From contig NZ_JALEGS010000062.1 in NCBI RefSeq assembly GCF_022763345.1, positions 1 to 63,412 on the forward strand: a DNA stretch of 63,412 bases, in the 5' to 3' direction. A program made the translations under genes and the position numbers. This DNA is from Phaeodactylibacter sp. Lineage in GTDB: Bacteria; Bacteroidota; Bacteroidia; Chitinophagales; Saprospiraceae. The notes under the pieces are model-generated. The model did not search any database, was not told the origin of the DNA, and was given only the letters and a program-made list of their open reading frames with translations. This document shows, piece by piece, positions 8,214 through 16,592 of this stretch. Position 1 is the stretch's first letter, and the number at the start of each line of letters is the position of its first letter.

Positions 8214-9089
8214 ATGAAAATACTAAATCTTAAAACAATAGTCGCACTTTTTATTCTAACCGCATTTTTTGCATCCTGCGACAAGGACGATGACTTAACT
8301 CCCGAGTTGACTCAAAGAGAAAAAATAACAGCATTTTTTGAAGCTGTTAATACCCGTGATGTTACTACCATAGAGGAGCTGGTAACGGAAGATTACATAC
8401 AGCACAATCCATTTATACCTACAGGCAGAGACCCTTTTGTTGGCCTTTTGACAACGGTATTGGAGGATAATGGCACAAAGGTCGAAAATATCCGAATACT
8501 TGAAGAGGGTAACTTTGTCGCTATTCATAATCTATGGACTAATGCTGCACCTTTTGGAGCAGACACAGTAGTGAGTTTCGACATATTACGGTTTGACGAA
8601 AATGGGAAAATTGCAGAACATTGGGATGCCATTCAACCTTGGGAAAGCCAAACGGCAAATGGCAATACGATGGTTGATGGACCAACCAATATTACTAATT
8701 TGGATGAAACAGAGGCTAATAAAGCGTTGGCTATATCTATAATAGAGGATGTTTTGATGGGGCAAAACCCAAATAACATTATCAATTATATCGCTGAGGA
8801 TTATGTTCAGCATAATCCTGGTATCGATAATGGTTTGGTGGGGATTCAAGCCGCTGTGGATTATCTAATTTCTATCAATAATATGTTTCAATACAACACG
8901 ATTCACAAAGTTATTGGTGAAGGCAATTTTGTATTGACGATTAGTGAAGGAACTTGGAATGGTACTTCTAATGCCTTTTATGATTTGTTTCGCATGGAAA
9001 ATGGTAAAGCCGTAGAACATTGGGATATTATTCAGCCTGTTCCTACCGAAGGTTTGGCGAATGATAACGGAATGTTCGGTGGCTTTTAA
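8214..9089 (+). CDS. Lipoprotein with two SnoaL/NTF2-like domains (copy 2)
   Basis: A 291-residue paralogue of the preceding gene, in tandem with it. The signal peptide ends in the lipobox FASC, followed by an acidic linker (DKDDDLTPE). Both SnoaL-like halves keep the QHNP and EHWD motifs (EDYIQHNPFIPTG; EDYVQHNPGIDNG; GKIAEHWDAI; GKAVEHWDII). Similarity to copy 1 runs through the mature part but not the signal peptide and linker. The SDR gene starts 30 bp after the stop, so the three genes are probably one operon. Function unknown; sequestration or conversion of a small reactive molecule would suit the HxlR/SDR context. Confidence 0.85.
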   Translation: MKILNLKTIVALFILTAFFASCDKDDDLTPELTQREKITAFFEAVNTRDVTTIEELVTEDYIQHNPFIPTGRDPFVGLLTTVLEDNGTKVENIRILEEGNFVAIHNLWTNAAPFGADTVVSFDILRFDENGKIAEHWDAIQPWESQTANGNTMVDGPTNITNLDETEANKALAISIIEDVLMGQNPNNIINYIAEDYVQHNPGIDNGLVGIQAAVDYLISINNMFQYNTIHKVIGEGNFVLTISEGTWNGTSNAFYDLFRMENGKAVEHWDIIQPVPTEGLANDNGMFGGF

Positions 9090-9119
9090 TAGTAACCGTT
9101 AACTTTTAAAACAAAATAA

Positions 9120-9989
9120 ATGAAAAATATTATTATTACAGGCAGTAGTAGTGGTTTTGGCTTAAAAGCTGCCAAAGATTTGGCCGATAAAGGCAACAAG
9201 GTATTCGCTACGATGCGTAAGCCTGATGGCAAGAATGCAGAAAAGAAGGCGGAATTGGAAGGACATTCTGTTCACATCAAGGTCGTGGATATGGATGTGA
9301 CGGACGAAGCATCTATAAAAAATGCTATTGATAACATTATCGCTGAGGTAGGGAATATTGATATTCTGATTAATAACGCAGGGATTATGTACTTGGGTAT
9401 TACCGAAGCGTTTAGTGTGGAACAGGCTCGTTTCCAGATGGAAACCAATTATTTTGGTGCGATTAGAACAATGCAAGCAGTTTTACCAAGTATGCGTAAA
9501 GCTGGTAGTGGATTAATTATCAACACATCCTCGCTGGTTGGTCGTATGTCGCCACCGTTTTTTGGCACTTATACTGCCACCAAACACGCATTAGAAGGGT
9601 ATTCACAAGCCTTGCGTTACGAGGTTTCCCCATTTGGTGTAGATGTGGTCATGGTAGAACCAGGACCTTTTGGAACAGGACTTTTAGCATCTGGTCAAGC
9701 TCCTGCACATTCCGAAGTACTTGATTCTTATGGAGAATTGGCAGGAGTCCCAACAGCTATGGGCGAAAACTTTGCTCAAATGTTACAGAGCGAAGATGCT
9801 CCAGACCCACAATGGGTAGTGGATGCCTATTTGAAGTTAGCCGAAATGCCTTTTGGCAAACGTCCTACACGAACCGTAGTTGGAATTACTTGGGGTGTTG
9901 ACAAAATAAATGAATTGACGCAACCCATTCAAGATAGTGTCCTCAAAGAAATGCAATTGGATTCCATTCTTGCCGGTGCTTCTGCCTAA
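9120..9989 (+). CDS. SDR-family NAD(P)-dependent oxidoreductase
   Basis: A 289-residue classical short-chain dehydrogenase/reductase: cofactor motif TGSSSGFG (7-14), NNAG (85-88), catalytic Ser138, Tyr151 and Lys155 (GTYTATKHALEG), and the PG motif after them (VEPGPFGT). Longer than the usual 250 residues because of a C-terminal substrate-loop extension. Substrate not predictable; members next to HxlR regulators often reduce carbonyl or quinone compounds. Last gene of the HxlR-divergent operon, followed by a terminator. A sister SDR with a similar layout lies at 60367-61200. Confidence 0.9.
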   Translation: MKNIIITGSSSGFGLKAAKDLADKGNKVFATMRKPDGKNAEKKAELEGHSVHIKVVDMDVTDEASIKNAIDNIIAEVGNIDILINNAGIMYLGITEAFSVEQARFQMETNYFGAIRTMQAVLPSMRKAGSGLIINTSSLVGRMSPPFFGTYTATKHALEGYSQALRYEVSPFGVDVVMVEPGPFGTGLLASGQAPAHSEVLDSYGELAGVPTAMGENFAQMLQSEDAPDPQWVVDAYLKLAEMPFGKRPTRTVVGITWGVDKINELTQPIQDSVLKEMQLDSILAGASA

Positions 9990-10014
9990 TCGTTGAAAAT
10001 TCAATTAATTGTAT

Positions 10015-10050
10015 AAAATCACAAGGGTTACGGCTCTTGTGATTTTTTTT
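10015..10050 (+). terminator. Intrinsic terminator after the SDR gene
   Basis: AAAATCACAAG (10015-10025) pairs with CTTGTGATTTT (10036-10046) and runs into an eight-T tract. It ends the SnoaL-SnoaL-SDR operon just inside the right palindrome. Confidence 0.85.
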
Positions 10051-10076
10051 GTTTTCGATATTCTAATTGGCTACAA

Positions 10077-10104
10077 CTGAATGAATTAACGCGAATTCGT
10101 TCAA
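10077..10104. repeat. Right copy of the 28-bp palindrome
   Basis: Aligns without gaps to the palindrome at 6685-6712 with four mismatches, and is itself an imperfect palindrome (GAATTAACGCGAATTC core). With the left copy it encloses about 3.4 kb of AT-rich DNA. Confidence 0.65.
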
Positions 10105-10358
10105 AATACAACCCTGGCAATATTTCTTCGTATTCCCATTAACCACACAGCGCCACCCCGTCGCAACAGGCTGGCGCTGTGAATTTCCATTATTGAGTAG
10201 CCTTTGGGAAAGCGTAAGACAAACGGTATTAGCTGCACGACTTCATAGAAGTCGTATGTTAGTATCAACAGCACACCACGGGAAGCCGACTTCGTAGAAG
10301 TCGCATGTTAAACCACCAAGGGGCAGCCCCCTGACTACCTCATCTCTTCCCTCACTCC
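10105..10358. other. Intergenic region with a hairpin and two 24-bp direct repeats
   Basis: No gene is seen between the cassette boundary and metK. CACAGCGCCA (10146-10155) pairs with TGGCGCTGTG (10172-10181) and could fold in the metK 3' region, without a T-run. Two direct repeats of the form CGACTTCRTAGAAGTCGYATG lie at 10238-10261 and 10287-10310, listed separately. Confidence 0.6.
10238..10310. repeat. Pair of 24-bp direct repeats with internal palindrome
   Basis: 10238-10261 and 10287-10310 differ at two positions. Each contains the dyad CGACTTC-(A/G)TA-GAAGTCG, so the unit can form a 7-bp hairpin with a three-base loop, followed by the conserved tail ATGTTA. It looks like an extragenic palindromic repeat family; a somewhat similar GACTTTGGAGTCG hairpin lies at 40211-40240. 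Confidence 0.6.
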
Positions 10359-11612
10359 CTACAGCCCAAATGCCGCTTTCACCTTATCCACGTAGTCAAG
10401 TTTTTCCCAGGTGAAGGTTTCCACCTCCATCTCCTTAACGCGGCCGGCACCATCGACGAACTTCACCGTCTTTTGCTCCGGTGTACGGCCCATGTGGCCA
10501 TAAGCGGCAGACTCGGAGTAGATCGGGGTGCGGAGCTTCAGGCGCTGCTCAATTGCATAGGGGCGCATGTCAAACACCTCCTCTACTTTCTTCGCAATCT
10601 CGCCATCACTCATTTTCACGTTAGCGGTGCCGTAAGTGTTGACGTAAATGTTGGTAGGCGCCGCCACACCGATCGCGTAGGACACCTGCACCAGGACTTC
10701 ATCACAAACACCGGCAGCCACGAGGTTCTTCGCAATGTGGCGGGTCGCATAGGCCGCAGAACGGTCTACCTTGGAAGGGTCTTTGCCGGAAAAGGCACCA
10801 CCACCGTGGGCACCCTTGCCGCCGTAGGTATCTACGATGATCTTGCGGCCCGTTAGCCCGGCGTCTCCGTGCGGGCCACCGATGACAAACTTACCGGTCG
10901 GGTTGATGTGGTAGGTAATATTATCATCAAACAGCTTCTGAAGTTCAGGCTTGAGCTGAGCTTTGACCCGTGGGATAACAATCTTGATGATGTCCTCACG
11001 GATTTTATTCAGCATGCGCTCATCCTCATCGAAGTCATCGTGCTGTGTGGAGACGACGATGGTATCGATGCGCTGAGGCGTGTTGTCATCTGCATACTCG
11101 ATCGTCACCTGCGACTTAGAGTCCGGGCGGAGGTAAGTCATTTCCTCCCCTCCCTTGCGAATAGCCGCCAGTTCCTGCAGGATTTTGTGAGAAATGGCAA
11201 GCGCCAGTGGCATATAGCTCTCCGTCTCATTGGAAGCATAACCGAACATCATGCCCTGATCGCCGGCGCCCTGCTCCTCCGGGCTTTCGCGCTCCACGCC
11301 CTGATTGATGTCAGGCGATTGCTCGTGGATGGCAGAAAGGACACCGCAAGAGTGGGCCTCAAACATGTATTCTGACTTAGTATACCCAATGCGCTCGATC
11401 ACATCGCGGGCAATTTGCTGCACATCGAGGTAAACATCAGACTTGACCTCACCGGCAAGCACCACCTGACCGGTTGTTACCAGCGTTTCACAGGCGACCT
11501 TTGAAGAAGGGTCAAAAGCAATGAAATGATCAACGAGGGCATCGCTAATCTGATCAGCGATTTTGTCAGGGTGCCCTTCGGAAACAGACTCAGAGGTGAA
11601 TAAGTATGGCAT
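10359..11612 (-). CDS. metK: S-adenosylmethionine synthetase
   Basis: A 417-residue cytoplasmic enzyme that makes S-adenosylmethionine from methionine and ATP. Family motifs are clear: SEGHPDK (11-17) near the ATP/methionine site, the signature GAGDQGMMFGYA (115-126), and the glycine-rich GGGAFSGKDPSKVDRSAAY near residue 270-290. Length fits Bacteroidota MetK (a little longer than the E. coli enzyme). On the minus strand a -7 box TATTTTTG (11666-11673) and a small leader hairpin (GCCGGG 11637-11642 with CCCGGC 11650-11655) precede it. I see no SAM riboswitch. Confidence 0.97.
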   Translation of the reverse strand: MPYLFTSESVSEGHPDKIADQISDALVDHFIAFDPSSKVACETLVTTGQVVLAGEVKSDVYLDVQQIARDVIERIGYTKSEYMFEAHSCGVLSAIHEQSPDINQGVERESPEEQGAGDQGMMFGYASNETESYMPLALAISHKILQELAAIRKGGEEMTYLRPDSKSQVTIEYADDNTPQRIDTIVVSTQHDDFDEDERMLNKIREDIIKIVIPRVKAQLKPELQKLFDDNITYHINPTGKFVIGGPHGDAGLTGRKIIVDTYGGKGAHGGGAFSGKDPSKVDRSAAYATRHIAKNLVAAGVCDEVLVQVSYAIGVAAPTNIYVNTYGTANVKMSDGEIAKKVEEVFDMRPYAIEQRLKLRTPIYSESAAYGHMGRTPEQKTVKFVDGAGRVKEMEVETFTWEKLDYVDKVKAAFGL

Positions 11613-11636
11613 AAATTCGGTTTATTTCGGATTAAC

Positions 11637-11673
11637 GCCGGGAAATAGCCCCGGCAAAATCGCTGCAAAAATA
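11637..11673 (-). promoter_or_regulatory. metK -7 box and leader hairpin
   Basis: On the minus strand TATTTTTG (11666-11673) fits TAnnTTTG exactly, but I find no well-spaced -33 TTG. A six-bp GC-rich hairpin (11637-11655) lies between this box and the start codon. Confidence 0.4.
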
Positions 11674-11767
11674 GGAATAAAGCACAAAATGGCTCGCTTT
11701 TCAGGGCTTCTCGACAAATAAAATACACAACTGGGTTTGCCCCAATACTAAGGCACTTGTTGCGCCC

Positions 11768-12388
11768 TTATTTGATTTCGCAGCGGAACATGGATTTAAC
11801 TTCCGTCTTCGTGTGCAGGAAGCCCTCCAGCTGATCGCCAATTTGCACCGGCCCTACGCCGGCAGGCGTGCCTGTGTATATGAGGTCGCCCATTTGCAAT
11901 TTGAAGAACTTCGATACGTAAACAATGATGGCATCAAAGGAGAAAAGAAGGTCTTTGGTGTTGCCGTGCTGCACCGTCTCCCCGTTTTTCTTCAGCTCAA
12001 ATTCTATGGCGCCCCGGTTGCACTGCTCAATGGGCAGAAAATCGCTGATCACAGCAGAACCATCGAAGCCCTTGGCAATTTCCCAAGGGTGGCCTTTATC
12101 TTTCAGGCGTTGCTGCACATCGCGGGCGGTAAAGTCGATGCCCAAACCAATTTCCGGGTAGTACTCAGCGGCAAACTCCGGCTGTACGTGGCGGCCGTTT
12201 TTGCCGATTTTCAGCACCACTTCTATTTCATGGTGCAGGTCTTTGGTGAATTCCGGGTAGTAAAAGGGCTTGTTGTTCACCAGCAGCGCAGAAGGCGGCT
12301 TCATGAATACCACCGGGCTGCCCGGCACCGGGTTATTGAGCTCTTTGGCATGTTCGGCGTAGTTGCGGCCGATGCAGATGATCTTCAT
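11768..12388 (-). CDS. Fumarylacetoacetate hydrolase family protein (acylpyruvase-like)
   Basis: A 206-residue single-domain FAH-fold enzyme of the FAHD1/YcgM type. Typical features are the start IICIGRNYAEHAKEL, FMKPPSALL, the metal-binding acidic cluster in HHEIEVVLKIGK, GIDFTARDVQQRLKDKGHPW and the C-terminal YTGTPAGVGPVQIGD. Family members hydrolyse acylpyruvates or decarboxylate oxaloacetate with Mg2+; which one applies here is not clear. It lies 9 bp downstream of trpS on the same strand and is probably co-transcribed with it. Confidence 0.92.
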   Translation of the reverse strand: MKIICIGRNYAEHAKELNNPVPGSPVVFMKPPSALLVNNKPFYYPEFTKDLHHEIEVVLKIGKNGRHVQPEFAAEYYPEIGLGIDFTARDVQQRLKDKGHPWEIAKGFDGSAVISDFLPIEQCNRGAIEFELKKNGETVQHGNTKDLLFSFDAIIVYVSKFFKLQMGDLIYTGTPAGVGPVQIGDQLEGFLHTKTEVKSMFRCEIK

Positions 12389-12397
12389 AGTCGTGAT

Positions 12398-13417
12398 TTA
12401 AAACTTCACATTGGACAGCCCCGCCATTTCCTTTACGGCACGGACGGTCTCCTGTGCTTTCTTGCGGATTTCAGCAGAAGACGCCTTGATTTGGTTCTTG
12501 ATCTCCTTCTTATCGGCCTTCAGGGCTTCCTTACGGGCTTTAAAATCAGCGCTCAGCCCCACAAGGGCATCGGCTACGGCATCTTTTAGGTCCACATACT
12601 TTAATTCGCCGGCCTCGTAGTCTTTCATCAGGCTTTCGTAGGCCTCCATAGACTCAGCAGCCTTGAGCAGGGTGAAGAGGTTGTCCACGCCCGGGCTCAT
12701 TTCGCCGGCAGGCGTATCTCCGGTATCGGTTACTGCGGAGCGGATTTGCTTGCGGATGCGGTTATCGTCACCAAACACATCAATGTAGTGCTTCTCGCCT
12801 GCACTTTTGCTCATCTTACGAGTGGGGTCGGCGGTAGAGCGAACCTTAGGCACTTCTGTATACAGGGGCTCCGGCAGGACGAAGTATTCTTTGCCCATCT
12901 GATTATTGAAGCGTTGGGCGATGTTGCGGGTGAGCTCCAGGTGTTGTTCCTGATCCTTGCCTACCGGTACATAATCCGCCCGGTAGATCAGGATATCCGC
13001 GGCCTGTAGCACGGGATAGTCCAGCAAGCCAGCGGAGATAAAGCTGTCGGTAGCGGTTTCAGCCACCTGCGCGCTTTTGTCCTTGAACTGCGTCATACGG
13101 GTCAGCTGCCCGTAGGAGGTGAAGCAATTGAAAATCCAGCACAATTCTGCATGCTCCGGCACCAGGGACTGAATAAACAGGGACTCCGGCTTAACGCCAA
13201 CCGCCATCAGGTTAAAAAGCAGTTCCCAGGTATTTTCCCGAAGTTTTTTCGGATTGTAGGGCATCGTCATGGCATGGTAATCCACCACCCCGTAGATGCA
13301 ATCGTACTTTTCCTGTAGGGCGACCCAGTTCTTCACTGCCCCGAAGTAGTTGCCAAAGTGCATTTGCCCGGTGGGCTGAATAGCAGAAAGGACTTGTTTG
13401 CGTTGCTCCATGGTCAT
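12398..13417 (-). CDS. trpS: Tryptophanyl-tRNA synthetase
   Basis: A class I aminoacyl-tRNA synthetase that charges tRNA-Trp. The HIGH-like signature appears as TGQMHFGNYFGA near the N-terminus and the second signature as KMSKS in DPTRKMSKSAGEKHYID. The chosen start (13417, MTMEQRKQVLSAIQ; ATG at 13411 is equally possible) gives 337-339 residues, the normal family size; a longer frame back to 13516 would add residues upstream of the probable promoter at 13432-13463. The C-terminal anticodon-binding part is helical and Lys-rich as usual. Confidence 0.95.
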   Translation of the reverse strand: MTMEQRKQVLSAIQPTGQMHFGNYFGAVKNWVALQEKYDCIYGVVDYHAMTMPYNPKKLRENTWELLFNLMAVGVKPESLFIQSLVPEHAELCWIFNCFTSYGQLTRMTQFKDKSAQVAETATDSFISAGLLDYPVLQAADILIYRADYVPVGKDQEQHLELTRNIAQRFNNQMGKEYFVLPEPLYTEVPKVRSTADPTRKMSKSAGEKHYIDVFGDDNRIRKQIRSAVTDTGDTPAGEMSPGVDNLFTLLKAAESMEAYESLMKDYEAGELKYVDLKDAVADALVGLSADFKARKEALKADKKEIKNQIKASSAEIRKKAQETVRAVKEMAGLSNVKF

Positions 13418-13431
13418 TTTTTTGGACAGCG

Positions 13432-13463
13432 CGAATATACTTGTTCCATTGGTTTTGGAGCAA
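13432..13463 (-). promoter_or_regulatory. Probable trpS promoter
   Basis: Reading the minus strand: TTG (13461-13463), 21 bases, then TATATTCG (13432-13439), one base off TAnnTTTG. It places transcription a few bases before the ATGs at 13417/13411 and so supports the shorter trpS start. Confidence 0.5.
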
Positions 13464-13534
13464 TAAAAACGGGGAATTCCCATCAGAAGCCGGGTTTTGG
13501 CCAGCCCGGCAGTCACAGCACTGGAAAATCCAAG

Positions 13535-13565
13535 TTGGGCAGGCCAGCCGCAGTTCGTACTTTTG
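13535..13565 (+). promoter_or_regulatory. Promoter of the small lipocalin-like lipoprotein
   Basis: TTG (13535-13537), 20 bases, then TACTTTTG (13558-13565), a full match to the Bacteroidota consensus. The start codon follows at 13595, giving a leader of about 25 bases. Confidence 0.6.
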
Positions 13566-13594
13566 CTGCGGATTCAAACAATACCGAATTGCGA

Positions 13595-13966
13595 ATGAGA
13601 ATACTGATTGTTGTTTTTGCACTGCTCACCATCCTCCCTGCCTGCCAGTCGGGCTATCAGCCTGCCGACCTGCAGGGAAACTGGCAAGCTGTGGCTATCA
13701 CGGAAGAAGGCACGCCTTTGGCGGTTGACCCCAGTCAGATTGAACTTCAATTCACGCCCGCAGACCGCTATACCTACCGGAGCACGCTTAACTACCGGGA
13801 AGCGGGCAGCTTTTACTTGGATGGCACTTATCTGTTCACCCGCGACACCCTCAACCAGGCCAGCACCGAAAAGGCAGTCGAAATTCTCAAGCTTGCCAAT
13901 GACACGCTTCAGCTCAAAATGATGGATGGGGATAAGGAGCGGCTCTTAACGATGGTAAAACGGTAA
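13595..13966 (+). CDS. Small lipocalin-like lipoprotein
   Basis: A 123-residue protein whose signal peptide ends in a lipobox (ILPAC, Cys near residue 16). After it comes DLQGNWQAVAITEEG, the GxW motif at the start of lipocalin-like beta-barrels of Bacteroidota, then alternating strands (LQFTPADRYTYRS, SFYLDGTYLFTRD). The start at 13595 was chosen because it opens the signal peptide directly behind a good promoter. Probably an outer-membrane-anchored periplasmic protein; ligand unknown. Confidence 0.8.
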   Translation: MRILIVVFALLTILPACQSGYQPADLQGNWQAVAITEEGTPLAVDPSQIELQFTPADRYTYRSTLNYREAGSFYLDGTYLFTRDTLNQASTEKAVEILKLANDTLQLKMMDGDKERLLTMVKR

Positions 13967-14088
13967 TGCTCTCGTACTGAAACTGGTTTTTCGGGCGTAA
14001 ATTTCGTACCTTTAATAACATTAAAAGCTGACTGACAGCAGATTAAAAAAGTCAGTTCCTATTATCGTGTACTCAATCGCCCCTGCTT

Positions 14089-16590
14089 ATGAAATCTCTT
14101 TACAACGGTTTACTATCTGGTCTGCTGATGCTGAGCGCCTTCCTCAGCCACACGCAAACCCCTGGCAACCCCATCCCCCTAACGGCAGGAACACGAGCAG
14201 ATGCTTACTTCCCTTGTGATTTCTCTGCCTTCGCCTTTACCAATGAGTATTCGTATGACCAATTAGAGGTGCCGCCTGATTATTGCCCGGGCAGCCCTAT
14301 TGTGCCCCACAATATTCAATGGATTGGATTTACGCCACAAACATCGTCCTTGATCATTGAACTGGAAGCCGTAGTCTGTGAATGGCATTTCGGCATTCAG
14401 GTTGGGGTTTGGAAGGCACCGGATGAGCATTGGCCTTACCTGCAATACGTTCTGCCTTGCTACTATGAAGTGCCGCCCTATGCACCTACCAATCTTTACC
14501 TGGATGGCTTACAGCCGGGAGCACTGTATTATTTTGTCTTTGATGGCTATGATGGAGATATATGCGAAATCGAAATGCATTTGCAAAGCGGCTTAATGGA
14601 TTCAGGTACTATTCTTGGGGAGACCTCTATTTTGATGGGGGGCAATGAGGACTTTCAGGTTTGTACGGGGTCTGATTTTTCATTGGAAGCCAGTTCTGTG
14701 TTTAACGCCAGTATCTACAATTGGACCATTGATGGGGAACCCCAAAGTAACCTGCGGTCCTTTGAACTCAGTATCGAAGAAGCTGGCAGTTATGAGGTTT
14801 GTGTCACTCCGACGAATGGTTGCGACAGCCTGGGCACTACGGTATGTGAAACCATAGAAGTTTTTGACCTGCCTGACCTTTCTACCGTTCAGGATACTGT
14901 AGTCTGTGGCGCTTACACACTACCACCAATTGAGGGCAGTAACCTTACCGGCAACGAAAACTATTACCTCAGTAACGATTTTAATTTTTGGGAAAGCACA
15001 CCAGTCCCTGTAGGCACGACCATAGACACTTCCGTTTCCTTAACCATCATGGACGGAGTTGAAAACTATTGTGCCTCCACCCGAAGTATTGATATTCTGA
15101 TTACCCAGCCGCTAGCCCCGGATACCCTTGCCGACCAAACCGGGTGCAGTTTTTTCGTATTTACCGCACCAGATACCAGCCTGCAGCTTCCGCCAGTAAC
15201 GTATTATTCCGCCCCCAGTGGCAATGGCGATATTTTTCTGCCCGGAGACACCACTTTCAACAGCGGCACCTACTATCGTATTTTTGAACAGGATGCCTGC
15301 CTGGCAGCACAAGCTTTTGAAGTCGAGCTTTCCGCAGCCTATTGCCCCGATGGCGTAGTAAGTATTGCCGGTCAAACCACTAAACCCGATGGCACACCAA
15401 TCAGCAATACGCAGATCAGCCTGCAGTCTTTTTCTCAACTCCTGCAATCCACCGATACAACCGGGCATTTTGCCTTTGACAGCATTCCCGGAGGATTCAA
15501 TTACACGCTGCTGCCCACCCGTCAGCAAGACGTTCTCGATGGTGTGGACTTATCGGACGCTTTCGCTATTCTCAAGCACGTTTACGGGCTGGAAACTTTT
15601 TATGATACCCCGCAGGCCCCGTACCTGCTCATCGCAGCAGATGTCAACAGCGATCAGGCGGTTACTGTAGCTGACTTTGCCATTGTCCGGAATACCTTTA
15701 TGGGGCTTCTGGACACTTTTCCCTCAGCACCTTCCTGGCGGTTCATCCCTGCCGGTTTCACTTTCGATTCCCCCAATAACCCCTGGCTGGACGATTTTCC
15801 GGAAAGTGCGGCCTTCCCAAATTTGCTGACAGACACATTAGTGGATTTCTACGGCATAAAAATCGGGGATGTCGATTTCACCAATACCGCAGAAGGCTTG
15901 CAGGTAGCCCCTCCCACCCGCCTCTGCATGCCTAATCCGGCCTTAAAGCGCGGGGAAAAGATTACGGTGCCCGTTACGGTGAAAACAGACCGGCTGGCGG
16001 GGGTCCAATTTGAGCTCAGGTATGATACTTCCAGGCTGAGGCTTTTGAAAGCGCAGCCCAACAAAGACTTGTTCCCGGATCAGCCTGTGGAGGAATTGAG
16101 ACCAGGACAACTACCGGTTATGCTACTCTGTCCAGCGACGGAAGGCATAGCAGCCGGTACGACCCTGCTCACCCTGGAATTTGTAGCTAATCAACCTGGT
16201 CAGCTGTACAGTGGATTAGAATGGCCTATATCGGAACGGCAGGCTCTAAGCGTGCAGGCAGATGGGCAGAAAAGCCCTTTGCTGTTTACGGATTGCAACC
16301 AGGCTACAGTCAGCACTTCAGACAATATTGAGGTGCCCAATTTAGAGATTGCATGCCTGCCAAATCCCTTCTCAACTTCAGCAACGCTTAGCTTCCATAC
16401 GCCTGTTGAAGGCCCTGTTGAAATACAAGTCTTCACGCCATCGGGCCAACGGGTCAAAAGACTGCAACAACAATATGGTGCAGGTACGCATCACGTTGCT
16501 CTGGGAGACTGGCTCCCTTATTCGGGCAGCTTTCTCATCACTGTGACAAATCAAAATAAAACTGCCCGGCTGTGGGCTGTGCGCATGTAA
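14089..16590 (+). CDS. T9SS-exported surface protein with dockerin-like and cohesin-like domains
   Basis: An 833-residue protein with an N-terminal signal peptide (LLSGLLMLSAFLS), an N-terminal beta-rich domain (30-170), a PKD/Ig-like segment (about 180-258), a carboxypeptidase-regulatory-like sandwich (420-474; SIAGQTTKPDGTPISNTQIS), a dockerin-like stretch (484-540; AADVNSDQAVTVADFAIVR), a cohesin-like domain (612-717; VTVKTDRLAGVQFELRYD) and a T9SS type A sorting domain (749-833; CLPNPFSTSATLSF). The middle part is a relative of the 197-residue protein at 5947-6540, which stops where this one continues. It may join the same surface assembly. Its stop lies 2 bp from the stop of the convergent DUF4403 gene. 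Confidence 0.87.
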   Translation: MKSLYNGLLSGLLMLSAFLSHTQTPGNPIPLTAGTRADAYFPCDFSAFAFTNEYSYDQLEVPPDYCPGSPIVPHNIQWIGFTPQTSSLIIELEAVVCEWHFGIQVGVWKAPDEHWPYLQYVLPCYYEVPPYAPTNLYLDGLQPGALYYFVFDGYDGDICEIEMHLQSGLMDSGTILGETSILMGGNEDFQVCTGSDFSLEASSVFNASIYNWTIDGEPQSNLRSFELSIEEAGSYEVCVTPTNGCDSLGTTVCETIEVFDLPDLSTVQDTVVCGAYTLPPIEGSNLTGNENYYLSNDFNFWESTPVPVGTTIDTSVSLTIMDGVENYCASTRSIDILITQPLAPDTLADQTGCSFFVFTAPDTSLQLPPVTYYSAPSGNGDIFLPGDTTFNSGTYYRIFEQDACLAAQAFEVELSAAYCPDGVVSIAGQTTKPDGTPISNTQISLQSFSQLLQSTDTTGHFAFDSIPGGFNYTLLPTRQQDVLDGVDLSDAFAILKHVYGLETFYDTPQAPYLLIAADVNSDQAVTVADFAIVRNTFMGLLDTFPSAPSWRFIPAGFTFDSPNNPWLDDFPESAAFPNLLTDTLVDFYGIKIGDVDFTNTAEGLQVAPPTRLCMPNPALKRGEKITVPVTVKTDRLAGVQFELRYDTSRLRLLKAQPNKDLFPDQPVEELRPGQLPVMLLCPATEGIAAGTTLLTLEFVANQPGQLYSGLEWPISERQALSVQADGQKSPLLFTDCNQATVSTSDNIEVPNLEIACLPNPFSTSATLSFHTPVEGPVEIQVFTPSGQRVKRLQQQYGAGTHHVALGDWLPYSGSFLITVTNQNKTARLWAVRM

Positions 16591-16592
16591 GA

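Noticed and set aside
11613..11700. SAM riboswitch before metK
   Set aside because: Only one small hairpin is present; the multi-helix core of known SAM riboswitches is not seen.
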